Shown here: one piece after another, positions 33,740 through 44,404 of the stretch
How the letters are laid out: each line of letters starts with the position of its first letter
How positions within the stretch are numbered: the stretch's first letter is position 1
Made by a program: the position numbers and the translations under genes
Assembly (NCBI GenBank): GCA_963576735.1
Contig: OY755173.1
Location: 5,116,873 to 5,180,872, forward strand
Length of the DNA: 64,000 nt
From: Bedellia somnulentella
Taxonomy: Eukaryota > Arthropoda > Insecta > Lepidoptera > Bedelliidae
Reading direction: 5' to 3'
The notes under the pieces: model-generated
What the model was told of the DNA's origin: nothing
What the model saw: only the letters and a program-made list of their open reading frames with translations
Databases searched by the model: none

Positions 33740-35233
33740 TTATGAGCATGTAAATGAGGTAGGATCGGTTTTGATACAATTTATTTTCGTCCATTGATGG
33801 CACATGATGCATTGGATCCAATCTTGACCAGTTGTGTCTTCTTTATATAAAGCTCCACAAATAAGACATGAACAATCATCTGTTTCACTTTCGTCTCACT
33901 TCTTTTTCATCCCTTTTACTGTCTGTTTTGGCTTTGATTTAGTTCTTGTTTTCTTACTTAGATTGGATCTCTTTTTGTTACTTGTTCGTTTTGTTTTCTT
34001 TCGCCAATTCTTATCTCTTTTTATTGAAGTAGGTAATATTTTCATTAATTTCCCTCTTTTTCGCTCGACGCGACTCTTCGACTGGACACAATTCATTAGT
34101 GTCAATATCTATACCGGGAATCTCTAGAAATCCATCAGAATCATCAGTGCTCAGTCCAAAAACACTCATAAAATCAATCATGTCTGTTGACTTCATAATG
34201 CTGGTGCTACCGTCATTACTTTTCTCAGTATCAGATTCACTATAAACGTCATCAACATTTGCTTTCATTGTGGAATATTTTACGACGCCCATTCGGAAGT
34301 GCTCGCACTCGTTACTGCAAAAAGAACTAAGAGTTTTCATCACCAGCTTCAATGGGGAGTATGCATTTCCCTGCACTTGGTGTATTTGCAAAGTACCTTT
34401 GGATGGCACCTTGGATGGACCTTTAAATGGCACTTAATTTGGCTGATTGCTCGATAATAACTTTTCCATTTCTTCTATTTCGGCATCAGTTACAGTAAAT
34501 AGAGTTATGTTTGGGCATCGACCTTGAACAGCGTCACAAAACTGAGTTAAGTTAGTTACATCACAACCCATGGCCACGACATGGTCTGCTGTTCGTTTAC
34601 ACGTAGCACCTACGCCATCCGGTGCACCTTTGCCATGGCCAGCTTCGTGATAGTTCCAAGTCCAGTGTATAAATCGAGGCCACATTTTATGTATTTTGCA
34701 CTCTAATATGTAAAACATTAGCTTGTTGCGATACTGGATGACTGGGCCATCACTGACAAAATTGATGTTTTCAATGTTATGTGGAAGTTCCTCCAAAACA
34801 GGTTGAAGATGAGCCCAAATAGCGTATACATTGTGAGACAAATTTGTTGAAGCTGTACAATACGATCTTAATGACTTTTGCAAATATATGACGTCAGTGT
34901 GCAGAGATATTTGCATCCGCGATCCCCCAAAGTGAAATGATTGGATCTCCTCGCTGCTGTATTTACAAGCATAATTTTCCGAGAAATCCATATGCACGGT
35001 CGCATCATTTTCACCTAGAGATTCTTTCAACATCTTTAATGACTGGTACTGGTGTACAATGTTTCTTTCATGCTTGAAAAATTTATCGAGGTCATTTTAA
35101 GTTTTAGGATTAAGTTCCAAGCAGAAGTTTCTAAAGTTATTTTCTTCTGTTTGATCACTGTCCGGTCCTTTTTGGTTCTGGCATCTGTTATTGTTTCACG
35201 ATTGGACTCCCAGACTTGATACTTAACAGACAT
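33740..35233 (-). pseudogene. Broken transposase of the TTAA transposon
   Basis: On the minus strand the fragments follow in order: SVKYQVWESNRETITDAR; RNFCLELNPKT (another frame); VHMDFSENYACKYSSEEIQS; NFVSDGPVIQYRNKLMF; WTWNYHEAGHGKGAPDG; then KGTLQIHQV, an acidic segment, a Lys-rich basic segment and a C-terminal zinc-binding module CSCLICGALY...WIQCIMCHQW. DFSEN, SDGP and EAGHGKG look like the acidic catalytic triad of an RNase H-fold transposase. In-frame stops at 34434-34436 and 33896-33898, one more near 35100, and at least two frame changes show it is inactive. Proteins with this signature exist in many animals; I would tentatively compare them with Sola-type transposases. Not piggyBac. 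Confidence 0.7.
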
Positions 35234-35435
35234 ATTTTGAGTTGAATCTTAAATAAATAGATAGAGCTCTAAAAGAAGAGTATGGTAAAATTAATATTTT
35301 TTTGTCTAAACATACTAAGTATATTTAAATATCGATATCTATTTATTTGCATGACCAAAATATCATATATTAACGATTTTTCGGTAGCTAATTTAATCCT
35401 AATTGTAAAAATAATTGAATGAGTGATTAAAAATC

Positions 35436-36029
35436 TCACTTCCCTGGCAAGCTATCACTTCCCTGTCTACGTGAATCCAGGGAAGTGATACACAGGGAAG
35501 TGAGATTTTTGAGGTATTTTGCCAAAATCATGAAATAAACAATTATGGTATCAAATTTAATGTTATCAGTAAATAGGCGCAAGTAAGCTTCAAAATATTG
35601 TGTCAAAAGATCGAAATAATATTGAATACACTGTAAATAAATACGTACCAGGTGAGTGAAACTTTGTCTGGCGCAGACACGACAACCAGCGACTAAATGA
35701 CTGACGGTTTAGCCGAAACAAAACCTTCATTAGGCTAACTTCACTACATACTTTCAAACGTAAGAACGGAAACGTCGCTTATTATTTGCGTTGTGCAGAT
35801 TTTATAGTGTTTAAAGGTGGCAGGGAAGTGATGTTAAATTCGTGTCGCCTTCGTTTAGCTATTGATAAATTAGGTAAATAGAGGATTCAAACCTGAACTA
35901 ATTAGGTTAAATGCAAGTTTCACTTATGGTACTTTGAATATAATACTAACTTTGACTAATTTGTTATTTTATAAGGTTTTATTGAGATTCACATAATACA
36001 TTCTGGGATGTCGCCCCACAGGGAAGTGA
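35436..36029. repeat. Transposon internal repeats, right group of six
   Basis: TCACTTCCCTG at 35436-35446 and 35455-35465, then CAGGGAAGTGA at 35478-35488, 35493-35503, 35821-35831 and 36019-36029. The first four form a tight inverted pair-of-pairs. These resemble subterminal transposase-binding repeats. Confidence 0.8.
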
Positions 36030-36456
36030 CAATTTTCCCTACTTGAAGCCATTTTTACCAGAGATTTTTTAATTTAAACGAGTTGATATTCAGTGACCCA
36101 GTACAAGTTAAGTTGAACTACCTAAGAGCGAAAAAAAAATATTGTTAAATTAAGAAGCTACAAGGTGAGCCCCATAAAATTCCCTAATTTGTAGAACTAC
36201 CCAAATAAGAAAAGAAAGCCTGATATATTTGCTATATAATACCATTATGTTAAATAAAAAAGAGGATGTTCTTCTATATAAATGTTTATTAACTAAGTGG
36301 TTTCAAAATCGCGTCTGCCTTATAAAGGGTTAAAAAAATATATATTATAGGAAGTAGGTAACTATTTTTGTGTTTTCATATAATATGGAATCATAGTAGG
36401 TACCAACTCAGAAAACGAAATTACCGTGATATCATATAATAATAGAAAATGAATAG

Positions 36457-36509
36457 TATAGTTCGGCCGTTCAGAGTATTACTTTACTCTATGGAACGGC
36501 CGAAGTATA
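36457..36509. repeat. Perfect-looking hairpin
   Basis: TATAGTTCGGCCGTTCAGAG and its near-complement CTATGGAACGGCCGAAGTAT are separated by a short TTACTTTA-containing loop. It may be a collapsed MITE. It lies 120 bp outside the TTAA transposon. Confidence 0.7.
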
Positions 36510-36548
36510 GTTGTAAAATTTTTAGCTGTGCAAAATCATATAAGGGCA

Positions 36549-36796
36549 AATACATACATACATATACTCACGGCTATAAATCCCAGAAAGGGGTAGCCAG
36601 AGCTAAAGAATTAGAAATTCCTCAGCCACTTTTGGAAATTTGAGTGGGGAAAAGATAGTAAAAATAAAGGTTGTTGGGTCTCCAACCGCATCGCCTAAAA
36701 ATCCCTTAATAGCCCCATACCGTTAGACGCCTCTTACGTAGGTACACCCACCGGAAGAAATGGGGTAGTGCTATTCTAAACCGACACTACACGGCA
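36549..36796 (+). repeat. R1 interspersed repeat, near full length
   Basis: It runs from ATACATACATACATATACTC to CCGACACTACACGGCA, with minor deletions. Confidence 0.85.
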
Positions 36797-38639
36797 ATTA
36801 TGCTTAGAAAATATTATAATTTATACACCAAAAATCAGGAAGCATATTTTATTATTTTAATTGAGTTGCTTTAACTGACTTTCTAAAAGGAGGTTCTCAA
36901 TCTGACTGTAGGTATGTTTTTTTGTATGAATGTTACGCAATAACTCCGTCAATAGTTAATCGATTTCTAATGTTGGTTTTTTGTACTGTTTGTCCCAACC
37001 CAGAAGCTTATAGACATCTTACAATTCAGCAGTGAACAGTTTCGGAAAATTACAACTCCCTGGATTAACACGTGTTCTTTGACTGGAGTCGGATCGACAC
37101 ATACACACACAGTGGCGTTTTTATACGCATTTTAAAGCGCCCAGTACACAATGGCCCACGATGGGCCACGCTTCGCAATTGGCAATTGTAGGCCACGATC
37201 AATTGGTGTTCACACAATGGCCCATTGCTCATTACTGCCTGGCATAGAGTAAAGTAATACACTGGATATAGAGAGCCAACTTGCTAGATTTTAATGTCAC
37301 CTAGTTTATAATGCAAACTTATCGCCATCTCGAGGCATTCCACCCGAACTTTTGCTACAATTTAATCACCTATATATATATATATATATATCTATAAGTA
37401 TATTGCGCCTTAACTTCGATGTACTGTTTGTGTACGGCTAAGAATATATAACATTAACAAAAAACAAAACAAACATGTCGAAGAAGTAGACACAATTCTC
37501 TACCGTTTTTCGTAATTTCCCTTATAAAAATATTTCGTAAAATTTTAGGTTTATATACTCTAATAAAGAAGAAATCATACCGCGATGTAGGAATTACCAA
37601 CAGTGCCATCTATTGATGAATATGCAAATTACGGCGCGCTTTTTTAATAAGTTCAGGTGGAACTGCAATAGAGGCGCTGTTAAAAATCACAAAGTGAGGA
37701 TGTATGGAAGTTTCCAGCCCCTGCTGCCTGGCAATCCACTTGCGACGGACGTCGAAGTAATTATGGCTGCAGCTATTTATTTATTATTATGTATGTAATT
37801 TATTTTATTTATGGCGCTATTTATTTTATTTTAACGTCATATAGTGATTATAAATACATTTTGCAATAAATTATTCCAAAAAAGTATACGTATCTATGAG
37901 CAGTCGGTGACGAACTAAACAATGGCCCACTGTGGAAACACCACCGGCCATACTACGCCACGATTCCTTTGAAAAGCGGCCAGTACACAATGGCGGACGA
38001 TGGCCCACTGCTCGCCATCGCCACTGTGTACAGGGGGCAATGGTGCATGATGGCGGACAATTGCCGATCGTGGCGCGCAATGGCGAAGTTGTCGGTTTTT
38101 CGGGCACACTGACTGCCCGAAAAACCGAAACCTAATTTAAAATTAGTTAAATTTTCTTTGAATTTTCTTCATAATGAAGATATATTTATTTTAAATATTT
38201 TACTTTGTTATAGTCTTTTTTAAGACTTTCACGATTGTACATTACAATTAAAACAACAACAATTCCGATATTTAATGGCATATTTAAAAACCATGTTATA
38301 ACACCTGATGAAATATCCGAAAGTCAATAGTTGTTTTAATTGTAATAGTTTCGTTATTATGAATTCCATGTCTTTTTTCATTATTATAATTTTATTTTTA
38401 ATGACATTTAACATATAAAACAGATATTTTTTTGTATTTGGTTTGCTCTTTTTGTGCTGCGAATAAATGTCTTTCTTGATTAAAACCATTAGGTTTGGTC
38501 GAGCAAACTCCAAAAATGAGATCAAGTGTGGAAACCAGCTCCATTTTGCAGCATCTCAAGACAACAGTCTTTACACAATGTTTTTTTGCTTGTTATGACT
38601 AATGGCCAGAGATTGGAAATGGGTGTGTGAAAATACGTA

Positions 38640-38870
38640 GTGACCCATTGAGCTATCACGGTTATCGTGTAAATCGGTTCAAATGGTCGGGCCTACACCA
38701 ATATGTCTTTTCTAAGGGCCTGCCCTCTATCACGTGAGTACACTGTCCAAGCAAAACGTGGGTACTCTGAACACCAGGTGACAAAGTCTCGTGATGTTCA
38801 GAAGTATTAGTACCTCTGCCAACCCCTTCGGGGATATTTGGCGTGAACATTTATGTTTATGTTATATAAT
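38640..38870 (+). repeat. tRNA-derived SINE (family T), internal deletion
   Basis: The head CGGTTATCGTGTAAATCGGT-TCAAAT is followed by CTACACCAATATGTCTTTTC. It then jumps to CCTGCCCTCTATCACGTGAG and the normal 3' end, so about 130 bp of body are missing. Confidence 0.8.
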
Positions 38871-38990
38871 GCAGCAGGACATAATATGAAGCTGTTACAA
38901 CCACTTAAGTTTAACTCGTTTTGGATTTTATTGGTTTAGTTTTTTATTTTTTACAAGGATAACACTGAACTTCAAACATTCACAAGCTGC

Positions 38991-39090
38991 TAATACATAC
39001 ATAAATATACTCACGGCTATAGATCCCTAGAAGGGGTAGCCAGAGCTAAGGAATTAGAAATTCCTCAGTTGAGTGGCGAAAAGATGGTAA
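38991..39090 (+). repeat. R1 interspersed repeat, truncated
   Basis: ATACATACATAAATATACTC, GGCTATAGATCCCTAGAAGG, then TTCCTCAGTTGAGTGGCGAA with an internal deletion. Confidence 0.75.
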
Positions 39091-39770
39091 ATTTGATCTT
39101 TGCTAATGGCACAGAGGCCTTATTCTGTGAGCTTTATCAGAAGGCTTAAAGTCATACAAAACAGCAATTTTGTAGGCTCTGTTAAGATTTTCTCTACTTG
39201 ATCAAATCTCTAGTGTAGAAGTAACAGGGTCACTGACTTAACCCAAAGATTTGTACAACTTTGGTGGCTATGGGTTGCATAGCATTGCATGCAGAACCAG
39301 TGGCCTTTTGAGCCTGAGGTTCTGGAGTTGCAGCCACATACTGGAGGATTAATTGTGGTTGGGTCCTCACAAGTTGCACTGACAAATTGGTCAAGGTCTT
39401 AGGAAACTGAAAAATGGGGCAACACAGAACTAGTCATTCTGTAGATCTTTTGGAGCACCTATGTTGAGTAGTGGACATCAATTGGTTGATGATGACTATT
39501 GGCTATTTGCAATTAAGTTACAAAAAAACAAAGTGGGTTTTATCAGCCTCAATAGCATGAGATGTGTACGAGCAAGTATCACACAAACAAATTTATTGAT
39601 TTTGCAATGGCATCTATGTCACACAAAACAATTGAAACTTCTGATACACTTCATGGTAAGGGAATTGATAATTTCAATTTATAAAAATGTTCATTAAAAT
39701 ATTATTCAACATTTTACTTAAACTTGACATTGTAAAATAAACAATAAATAACTAAGTATATTCAAAGTCA

Positions 39771-39977
39771 CTATTTCACAACTCCTTCTTCTTGTAACTC
39801 CTTTCTGATTTTTTGTTGAACATCTTCAGGTAAGTTTTTAAGTTCATTATGAATGTACTTGTCCAGGTCCTTCATAGGTCTGTAATGCTCATGGACTATC
39901 TGCGAACCAAGCAGCATGGAAGCCATTGCAGCTATGGAAAAGGAAATATATTGACCCCAGGTTACTCCAACAGGCAT
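39771..39977 (-). CDS. sloth2: Mitochondrial microprotein, brawnin/UQCC6 (Sloth2) homologue
   Basis: A 68-residue protein starting MPVGVTWGQYISFSIAAMAS, with one transmembrane helix at about 8-25, then GSQIVHEHYRPMKDLDKYI and a charged tail. The MPxGV start and VVH-x-YYRP-like motif are those of brawnin (C12orf73/UQCC6), called Sloth2 in Drosophila. That protein resides in the mitochondrial inner membrane and helps assemble respiratory complex III. The ATG lies one base after the stop of the upstream sloth1 frame (TAA-A-ATG), so both should be read from one mRNA. The start is fixed by the conserved N-terminus. No AATAAA was evident just downstream. Confidence 0.85.
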   Translation of the reverse strand: MPVGVTWGQYISFSIAAMASMLLGSQIVHEHYRPMKDLDKYIHNELKNLPEDVQQKIRKELQEEGVVK

Positions 39978-39978
39978 T

Positions 39979-40197
39979 TTAGGCAGATGAATATTTCTTC
40001 AGTTTTTCATCAATTATATCATGTGCTTGGCGTTTTTTGAATGTGCTATAAAAGTTTATTTCACCAACTCTCCAATTAATCATAGAGAATTCTAAAGCAG
40101 CTCCCAAAACGAAGAATAATGGTAGGAATCTATACATTCCAAATGTTTTCTTCCCCGGCCATTTATTAACAAGTTTGTGTACCCAGCCTATTCTCAT
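39979..40197 (-). CDS. sloth1: Mitochondrial microprotein, SMIM4/UQCC5 (Sloth1) homologue
   Basis: A 72-residue protein from ATG at 40197: MRIGWVHKLVNKWPGKKTFG, then MYRFLPLFFVLGAALEFSMI (membrane helix), WRVGEINFYSTFKKRQA and a basic, hydrophilic tail. The PGK-x-x-FG-x-YRFLP-x-FFVLG, RVGE-x-x-FY and YRRK-like pattern is that of SMIM4 (UQCC5), Drosophila Sloth1, a complex III assembly factor. The frame stays open upstream without an ATG (a TTG at 40272 is not used). A 14-codon upstream ORF ends 5 bases before this ATG. Intronless, size as in the family (about 70-80 residues). Confidence 0.88.
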   Translation of the reverse strand: MRIGWVHKLVNKWPGKKTFGMYRFLPLFFVLGAALEFSMINWRVGEINFYSTFKKRQAHDIIDEKLKKYSSA

Positions 40198-40202
40198 TAC
40201 AA

Positions 40203-40247
40203 TCACTCTTCTTTTACTAGAGTGTGATTTAAAACTACAATATTCAT
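40203..40247 (-). CDS. Upstream ORF in the sloth1/sloth2 leader
   Basis: ATG at 40247 opens MNIVVLNHTLVKEE and stops at TGA 40203-40205, 5 bases before the sloth1 ATG. It would be in the leader if transcription starts above 40250, which is likely but not shown. It may modulate reinitiation rather than make a stable peptide. Confidence 0.4.
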   Translation of the reverse strand: MNIVVLNHTLVKEE

Positions 40248-40659
40248 TAACTAAGATTCCTTTTCGATACAAAAAGTGTACTTATTTATTTCTTTCAAAA
40301 AATCCACAGACGATATAAAATCCTTTTTTGATTTGATTACATAAACATAACCTAATACCAAATCAATCAGAATCGAACAAGTAAACTCATTCAATATCAT
40401 TGAATCAATAACTTTCATATTTTTAATTTAGGTTTATTTCGGTTTATATACCAAAAAGGTATCCAATAGTGATCAAAAAGTGAGATTGACGTTTTGCAGG
40501 GACGATACTTTTTTTTTTTTTTTTTTTTTTCTTATTTTTGGCATCCACGGCTAGTGATTTGCCACTTTCTATTTAAGGAAGGGAAACTTGCAATGTATAT
40601 TTATTATGTATCCTAACACGAAACATTTAAAGAAATTCAGACAAGATAAGAAACGTTAA

Positions 40660-43285
40660 TTACAATTTGATTCTATTATCTAAAATAAACAAACTAATTA
40701 TTAAATAAATATTCAAATTCAAAGTACATAAAAGAGTTTCAATACATGTCGGAAAATTTACACCATAAGATAACAAGTTGGATAGAAATAAAGAGCGATC
40801 GTACAAAGGGCAAGAAAAGAATATGTGATTTAAATTACCTACATCTAATCGACAACTACATAAGTTACTATTTACAATGCCTAATTTATAAAGATGAGCT
40901 GGGGTAGTAACATGTCCCAATCGCATCCGAATGATAATAGAAGTTATTATTTTGTTAAATGATCCAGTCCTAAACCAAGGTTTTGACGGAATTTCAGGTT
41001 GAATCCTTGCATAAAAACAACCTTTAACTTTTGAAGTCTCAGACCAACCCAAGCTCCATGACCGCTGTAACGATGATTTTGCCATTCCAAGAACATCGTA
41101 AAAGTAATTCTTAAAATGACAAACGTCACCCTCACTAACAGCATCCTTAGCAATAAAATCAGCTTTTTCATTGCCACGGATACCGCAATGACCAGGAACC
41201 CAAGCAAATCTAACCTTCAAACCTTTATTATAGCATATAAGAAGTTTGTTTCTTATAAGGATAATTAACTCATAGCAATGATTAGCTGATAGAGGAAAAG
41301 ATAATAATGATTGAAGAGCACTCAAACTGTCACTGAAAATTGTGGTTTTTAGTAGTCCCATGACCAAAATATATTCCAGAGCTTTAAATATCGCCATACA
41401 TTCTCCTGTAAAAGATGATGATTCACAAGGTAACTTTATTTTCTGTACAATATTAAACTGATGATGGTACGTTCCGACTCCAACAATACTTGAAGGCTCA
41501 ACTATTTTTGATGCGTCTGTATAAATATGGTGCCAATTTTTGAATTCATTCTCTAAAATGCTAATAAATTCTATGTTTGATGTATTTTGGTCTCTGCTTA
41601 TACCCATGTCTAGTTTAATGTCAGGTACTACAAACAAAGCTTCGAAAGGAATAGAAAAAATAGGAAGAATAGGCGATGAATAAATAGGAGCAGAGATTTC
41701 TGAAATTTTGTGGAAGCTTTTAACAAGACAAGGAACGTTTTTAAATTTCCAATATTTAGACGTAGTTGTTAATTGTGCTAAGCTGTGGAGTTTGTGTAAT
41801 AAAGGATGCTCAGAAAACTGTGAAATTCGTATTAAAAATCTATCCGAAAGGTATTGTCTTCTTAAATGCAATGGAGATTCACAACATTCTAACTGTAAAG
41901 CGTTAATAGGACTAGATTTCATAGCTCCACAAATAAGTCGCAAAGCTTTATACTGTATAAGGTCTAATCTTTTAAATGCTGGTTTGCTACCAGGTTCCAA
42001 TAAAAATGATCCATAATCCAACAAACTTCTGATGAACGCATCATACAATATTTTCATTGAGAATGGGTGAGCACCCCACCATACTCCGGATAAACATCTT
42101 AACATATTTAAAATACGTTCAGCTTTAGTAACAATGAAATCACAGTGAGGGATTCCCGTTAATTTACTGTCTAGAATTACACCTAAGAACTTAACTTTGT
42201 CTTTTATAGGTATTTGAACATGGTTGTATTCAACAGATATAGGTGGGATTACACGCATTCTAGAAAACAAAATAACTTCACTTTTAGATGGTGATAGTTG
42301 TAATCCGTTATTAGACAACCATACGCTGAGGTTTTCTAAAGCTACAGACATATCTAATGAAGCATCAGTAGGAGATTTATTAATGGTATATATTAATAAG
42401 TCGTCAGCATATTGAATGATATAGATAGAATTGTTAGTTTGAACAGAATTTTCCAAGTCAGAAGTATATAAATTGTAGAGCATCGGACTAAGAACTGAAC
42501 CTTGAGGAAGACCTCTCCAAACAGTTCGAGTTATTTTTGAGTTATCCTCCCCAGTAGTTATAAATATGTGTCTTTGACATAAAATATTTACAATAAAGTT
42601 TACCAACATGAGAGGAACTTTCATATCCCTAAGTTTTTGTTTCAAAATATTAATATCTACATTATCATAGGCAGAGGTGACATCAAGAAATGAAGCGAGT
42701 ACTGAATGATCGTTGGAGAATGCTATACGAATATCTGTAATTAATAAACTAATTGCATCAATTGTACTTTTGCCTCTCCTGAAGCCATATTGCGACTCTG
42801 ATAGCAGCTTATGGTTTTCCACAAACCATTCTAGCCTGTTTTTAATTAAATTTTCAGAAATTTTAAGAAGAACCGATGACAATGCTACCGGCCTGAATGA
42901 AGAAGCAGATAATGCATTTTGGGTATCTTTTGGAATAGGAACAATTTCTTGTGTTCTCCACTGTTCCGGTATATTACCCGAAAAAGCAATAGTATTTATG
43001 AGGTTTAGAAAATACAAGATAGAATATTCTTTTAAATGGACGAAAAAGGAATAAGGTATGCCATCTACGCCAGGTGTTGAATCTTTTAAATTGACTAATA
43101 CACAATTCATTTCATCAATGCTAAAGGGAGAATTTAAATCATTTCTGTCATAGTAAACAGAAGGATCAAAAGACAAATAGGTATGGTCCGAGGGAACAAA
43201 AGCAGGTGCTAACTTATCTAAAAGATCTTCAGCTTTAGATAAATAATTGAATAGTATTCGATTGCTTGTTTTTAAAAGCACCTCT
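40660..43285 (-). CDS. LINE ORF2, downstream part: reverse transcriptase and RNase H
   Basis: RT motifs are SSFRPVALSSVLLKISENLI, SQYGFRRGKSTIDAI, FLDVTSAYDNVD, RGLPQGSVLSPMLYNLYTSD and the catalytic IIQYADDLLIY. A thumb region with ALRLICGAMKSSPINALQLE follows. RNase H has YTDASK, ESSSFTGECMAIFKALEYIL, IFSDSLSALQSL and FAWVPGHCGIRGNEKADFIA, so its acidic catalytic residues are kept. A CSCRLDVGNLNHIFFSCPLY zinc-knuckle-like end follows. There are no internal stops. It is out of frame with the EN part; the frame change lies near 43237-43285. Confidence 0.9.
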
Positions 43286-44404
43286 GAATCTTCTTATGTT
43301 TTGCCATACAAAAGAAGGTCTTGCATTTGGAGATATAGAGGAACAAAAACTACGCCAACCATGAAATTTCTTTTGTTTTAATAATTTTCTTGTTTCATTC
43401 ATTTGAAGTGATAGAGCATCGAAATTTTCGTCAGTTGAATTTAGTAAATATTGTATTTCAGCTGTTTTTCTTTTATTGACTGATTCTGTACATTCCCTAT
43501 CCCACCAAGGAGGAGATGGTATTTTATCGTCAGATACAATTTTAATTGGAAAGCATGAGTTTGCTACATTTAATAACACTTCAGTTATTGCTTTAGAACA
43601 CTCACTTTCAGAACCAGTCTCTATTATAGGAAGAGTGGATATTTTTTGCTCAACCTTCTCGCTAAATGTTTGCCAATCAGCATTACTTAAGTTATACTTT
43701 AGCCTAGGATGACGTTTTTGAGAAGGTTTAATAAAATTTGAAGGAAAATTAATTTGGATTGGGAAATGATCACTACCATACGTCAAAGGTAGCGTTAACC
43801 ATTCCAATGACGCAGCTAATTTAGGGGACGAAATTGAAAGATCGGGAACACTTTTTCCTTCGCCAATTTTCGTACGGCGCGTTGCTGATCCATTATTCAA
43901 AATGCATATATTAAGTGAATCACAAATTCTTAAAATATCGGAAGCACAAGGAGTTGGACTACTTGCTAGATTGCTTCCCCATGCAGCATGTTGGCAATTA
44001 AAATCACCTAAAATTAAAAAAGGTTTTGGTATTGAAGATAAAATTGATTCTATTTCATTAAATATAATAGAAGTTGGACGGGGAATATATATTGACACGA
44101 AACAAATTTTGTTCACTTGTACAGCAATAATAGAAAATTCACTACTATGATTTGAAATTGGAATGTGAATAAATGGCACCTGGTGTTTAACAAGAATGGC
44201 AACACCACAATGACCATTATATTTGTTTTCAGATATACAGGCATAACCTGAAATTTTAAATAGACTATCTGGTTTTAACCATGTTTCTTGCAAAGCAAAA
44301 ATAAATGGTTTATACTTATTAATAATATATATAATGTCAGATTTTTTAGAACTTGCGCTGCGGCAGTTCCACTGTATCACGTTCGGAGGAAGATGTGGAT
44401 CCAT
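43235..44404 (-). CDS. LINE ORF2, upstream part: APE-type endonuclease
   Basis: The start MDPHLPPNVIQWNCRSASSK is typical of ORF2. Endonuclease motifs present are ALQETWLKP, YNGHCGVAILVK, LILGDFNCQHAAWGS, VPDLSISS and YGSDHFPIQI. The frame ends at 43235 after RRFRGAFKNKQS, where the RT frame takes over, so a one-base indel has broken a single ORF2. It overlaps the end of ORF1 by 59 bases. Confidence 0.9.
   Translation of the reverse strand: MDPHLPPNVIQWNCRSASSKKSDIIYIINKYKPFIFALQETWLKPDSLFKISGYACISENKYNGHCGVAILVKHQVPFIHIPISNHSSEFSIIAVQVNKICFVSIYIPRPTSIIFNEIESILSSIPKPFLILGDFNCQHAAWGSNLASSPTPCASDILRICDSLNICILNNGSATRRTKIGEGKSVPDLSISSPKLAASLEWLTLPLTYGSDHFPIQINFPSNFIKPSQKRHPRLKYNLSNADWQTFSEKVEQKISTLPIIETGSESECSKAITEVLLNVANSCFPIKIVSDDKIPSPPWWDRECTESVNKRKTAEIQYLLNSTDENFDALSLQMNETRKLLKQKKFHGWRSFCSSISPNARPSFVWQNIRRFRGAFKNKQSNTIQLFI

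Larger units (their letters stand above)
29719..36333. mobile_element. TTAA-flanked DNA transposon with nested LINE
   Basis: The termini are perfect 13-bp inverted repeats, CCCTTTATAAGGC (29723-29735) and GCCTTATAAAGGG (36317-36329), each bounded by TTAA (29719-29722, 36330-36333). About 6.6 kb, of which some 2.77 kb is a nested LINE. The interior has a minus-strand transposase remnant (33740-35233) and eight short ACAGGGAAGTGA-type repeats on either side of it. TTAA duplication is known for piggyBac, Kolobok and some other superfamilies. The protein does not look like piggyBac, so the superfamily is left open. Confidence 0.8.
36797..39770. other. Non-coding repeat-rich stretch
   Basis: It contains two palindrome-rich CAGTACACAATGGC blocks (37130-37235, 37920-38110), a (TA)n tract near 37372-37392, the inverse match of the 21.6-kb repeat (37560-37620), a SINE (38640-38870) and an R1 fragment. 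At 39100-39500 is a worn repeat ending GTGGACATCAATTGGTTGAT-GATGA, in the style of a LINE 3' end. No gene seen. Confidence 0.55.

Noticed and set aside
33834..34127. 97-codon + strand frame rich in Phe/Leu
   Set aside because: It is the antisense shadow of the Lys-rich C-terminal part of the broken transposase.
29719..36333. piggyBac element
   Set aside because: TTAA target and CCC-starting termini fit piggyBac, but the encoded remnant has DFSEN/SDGP/HGKG motifs and a different layout, so the name was not used.
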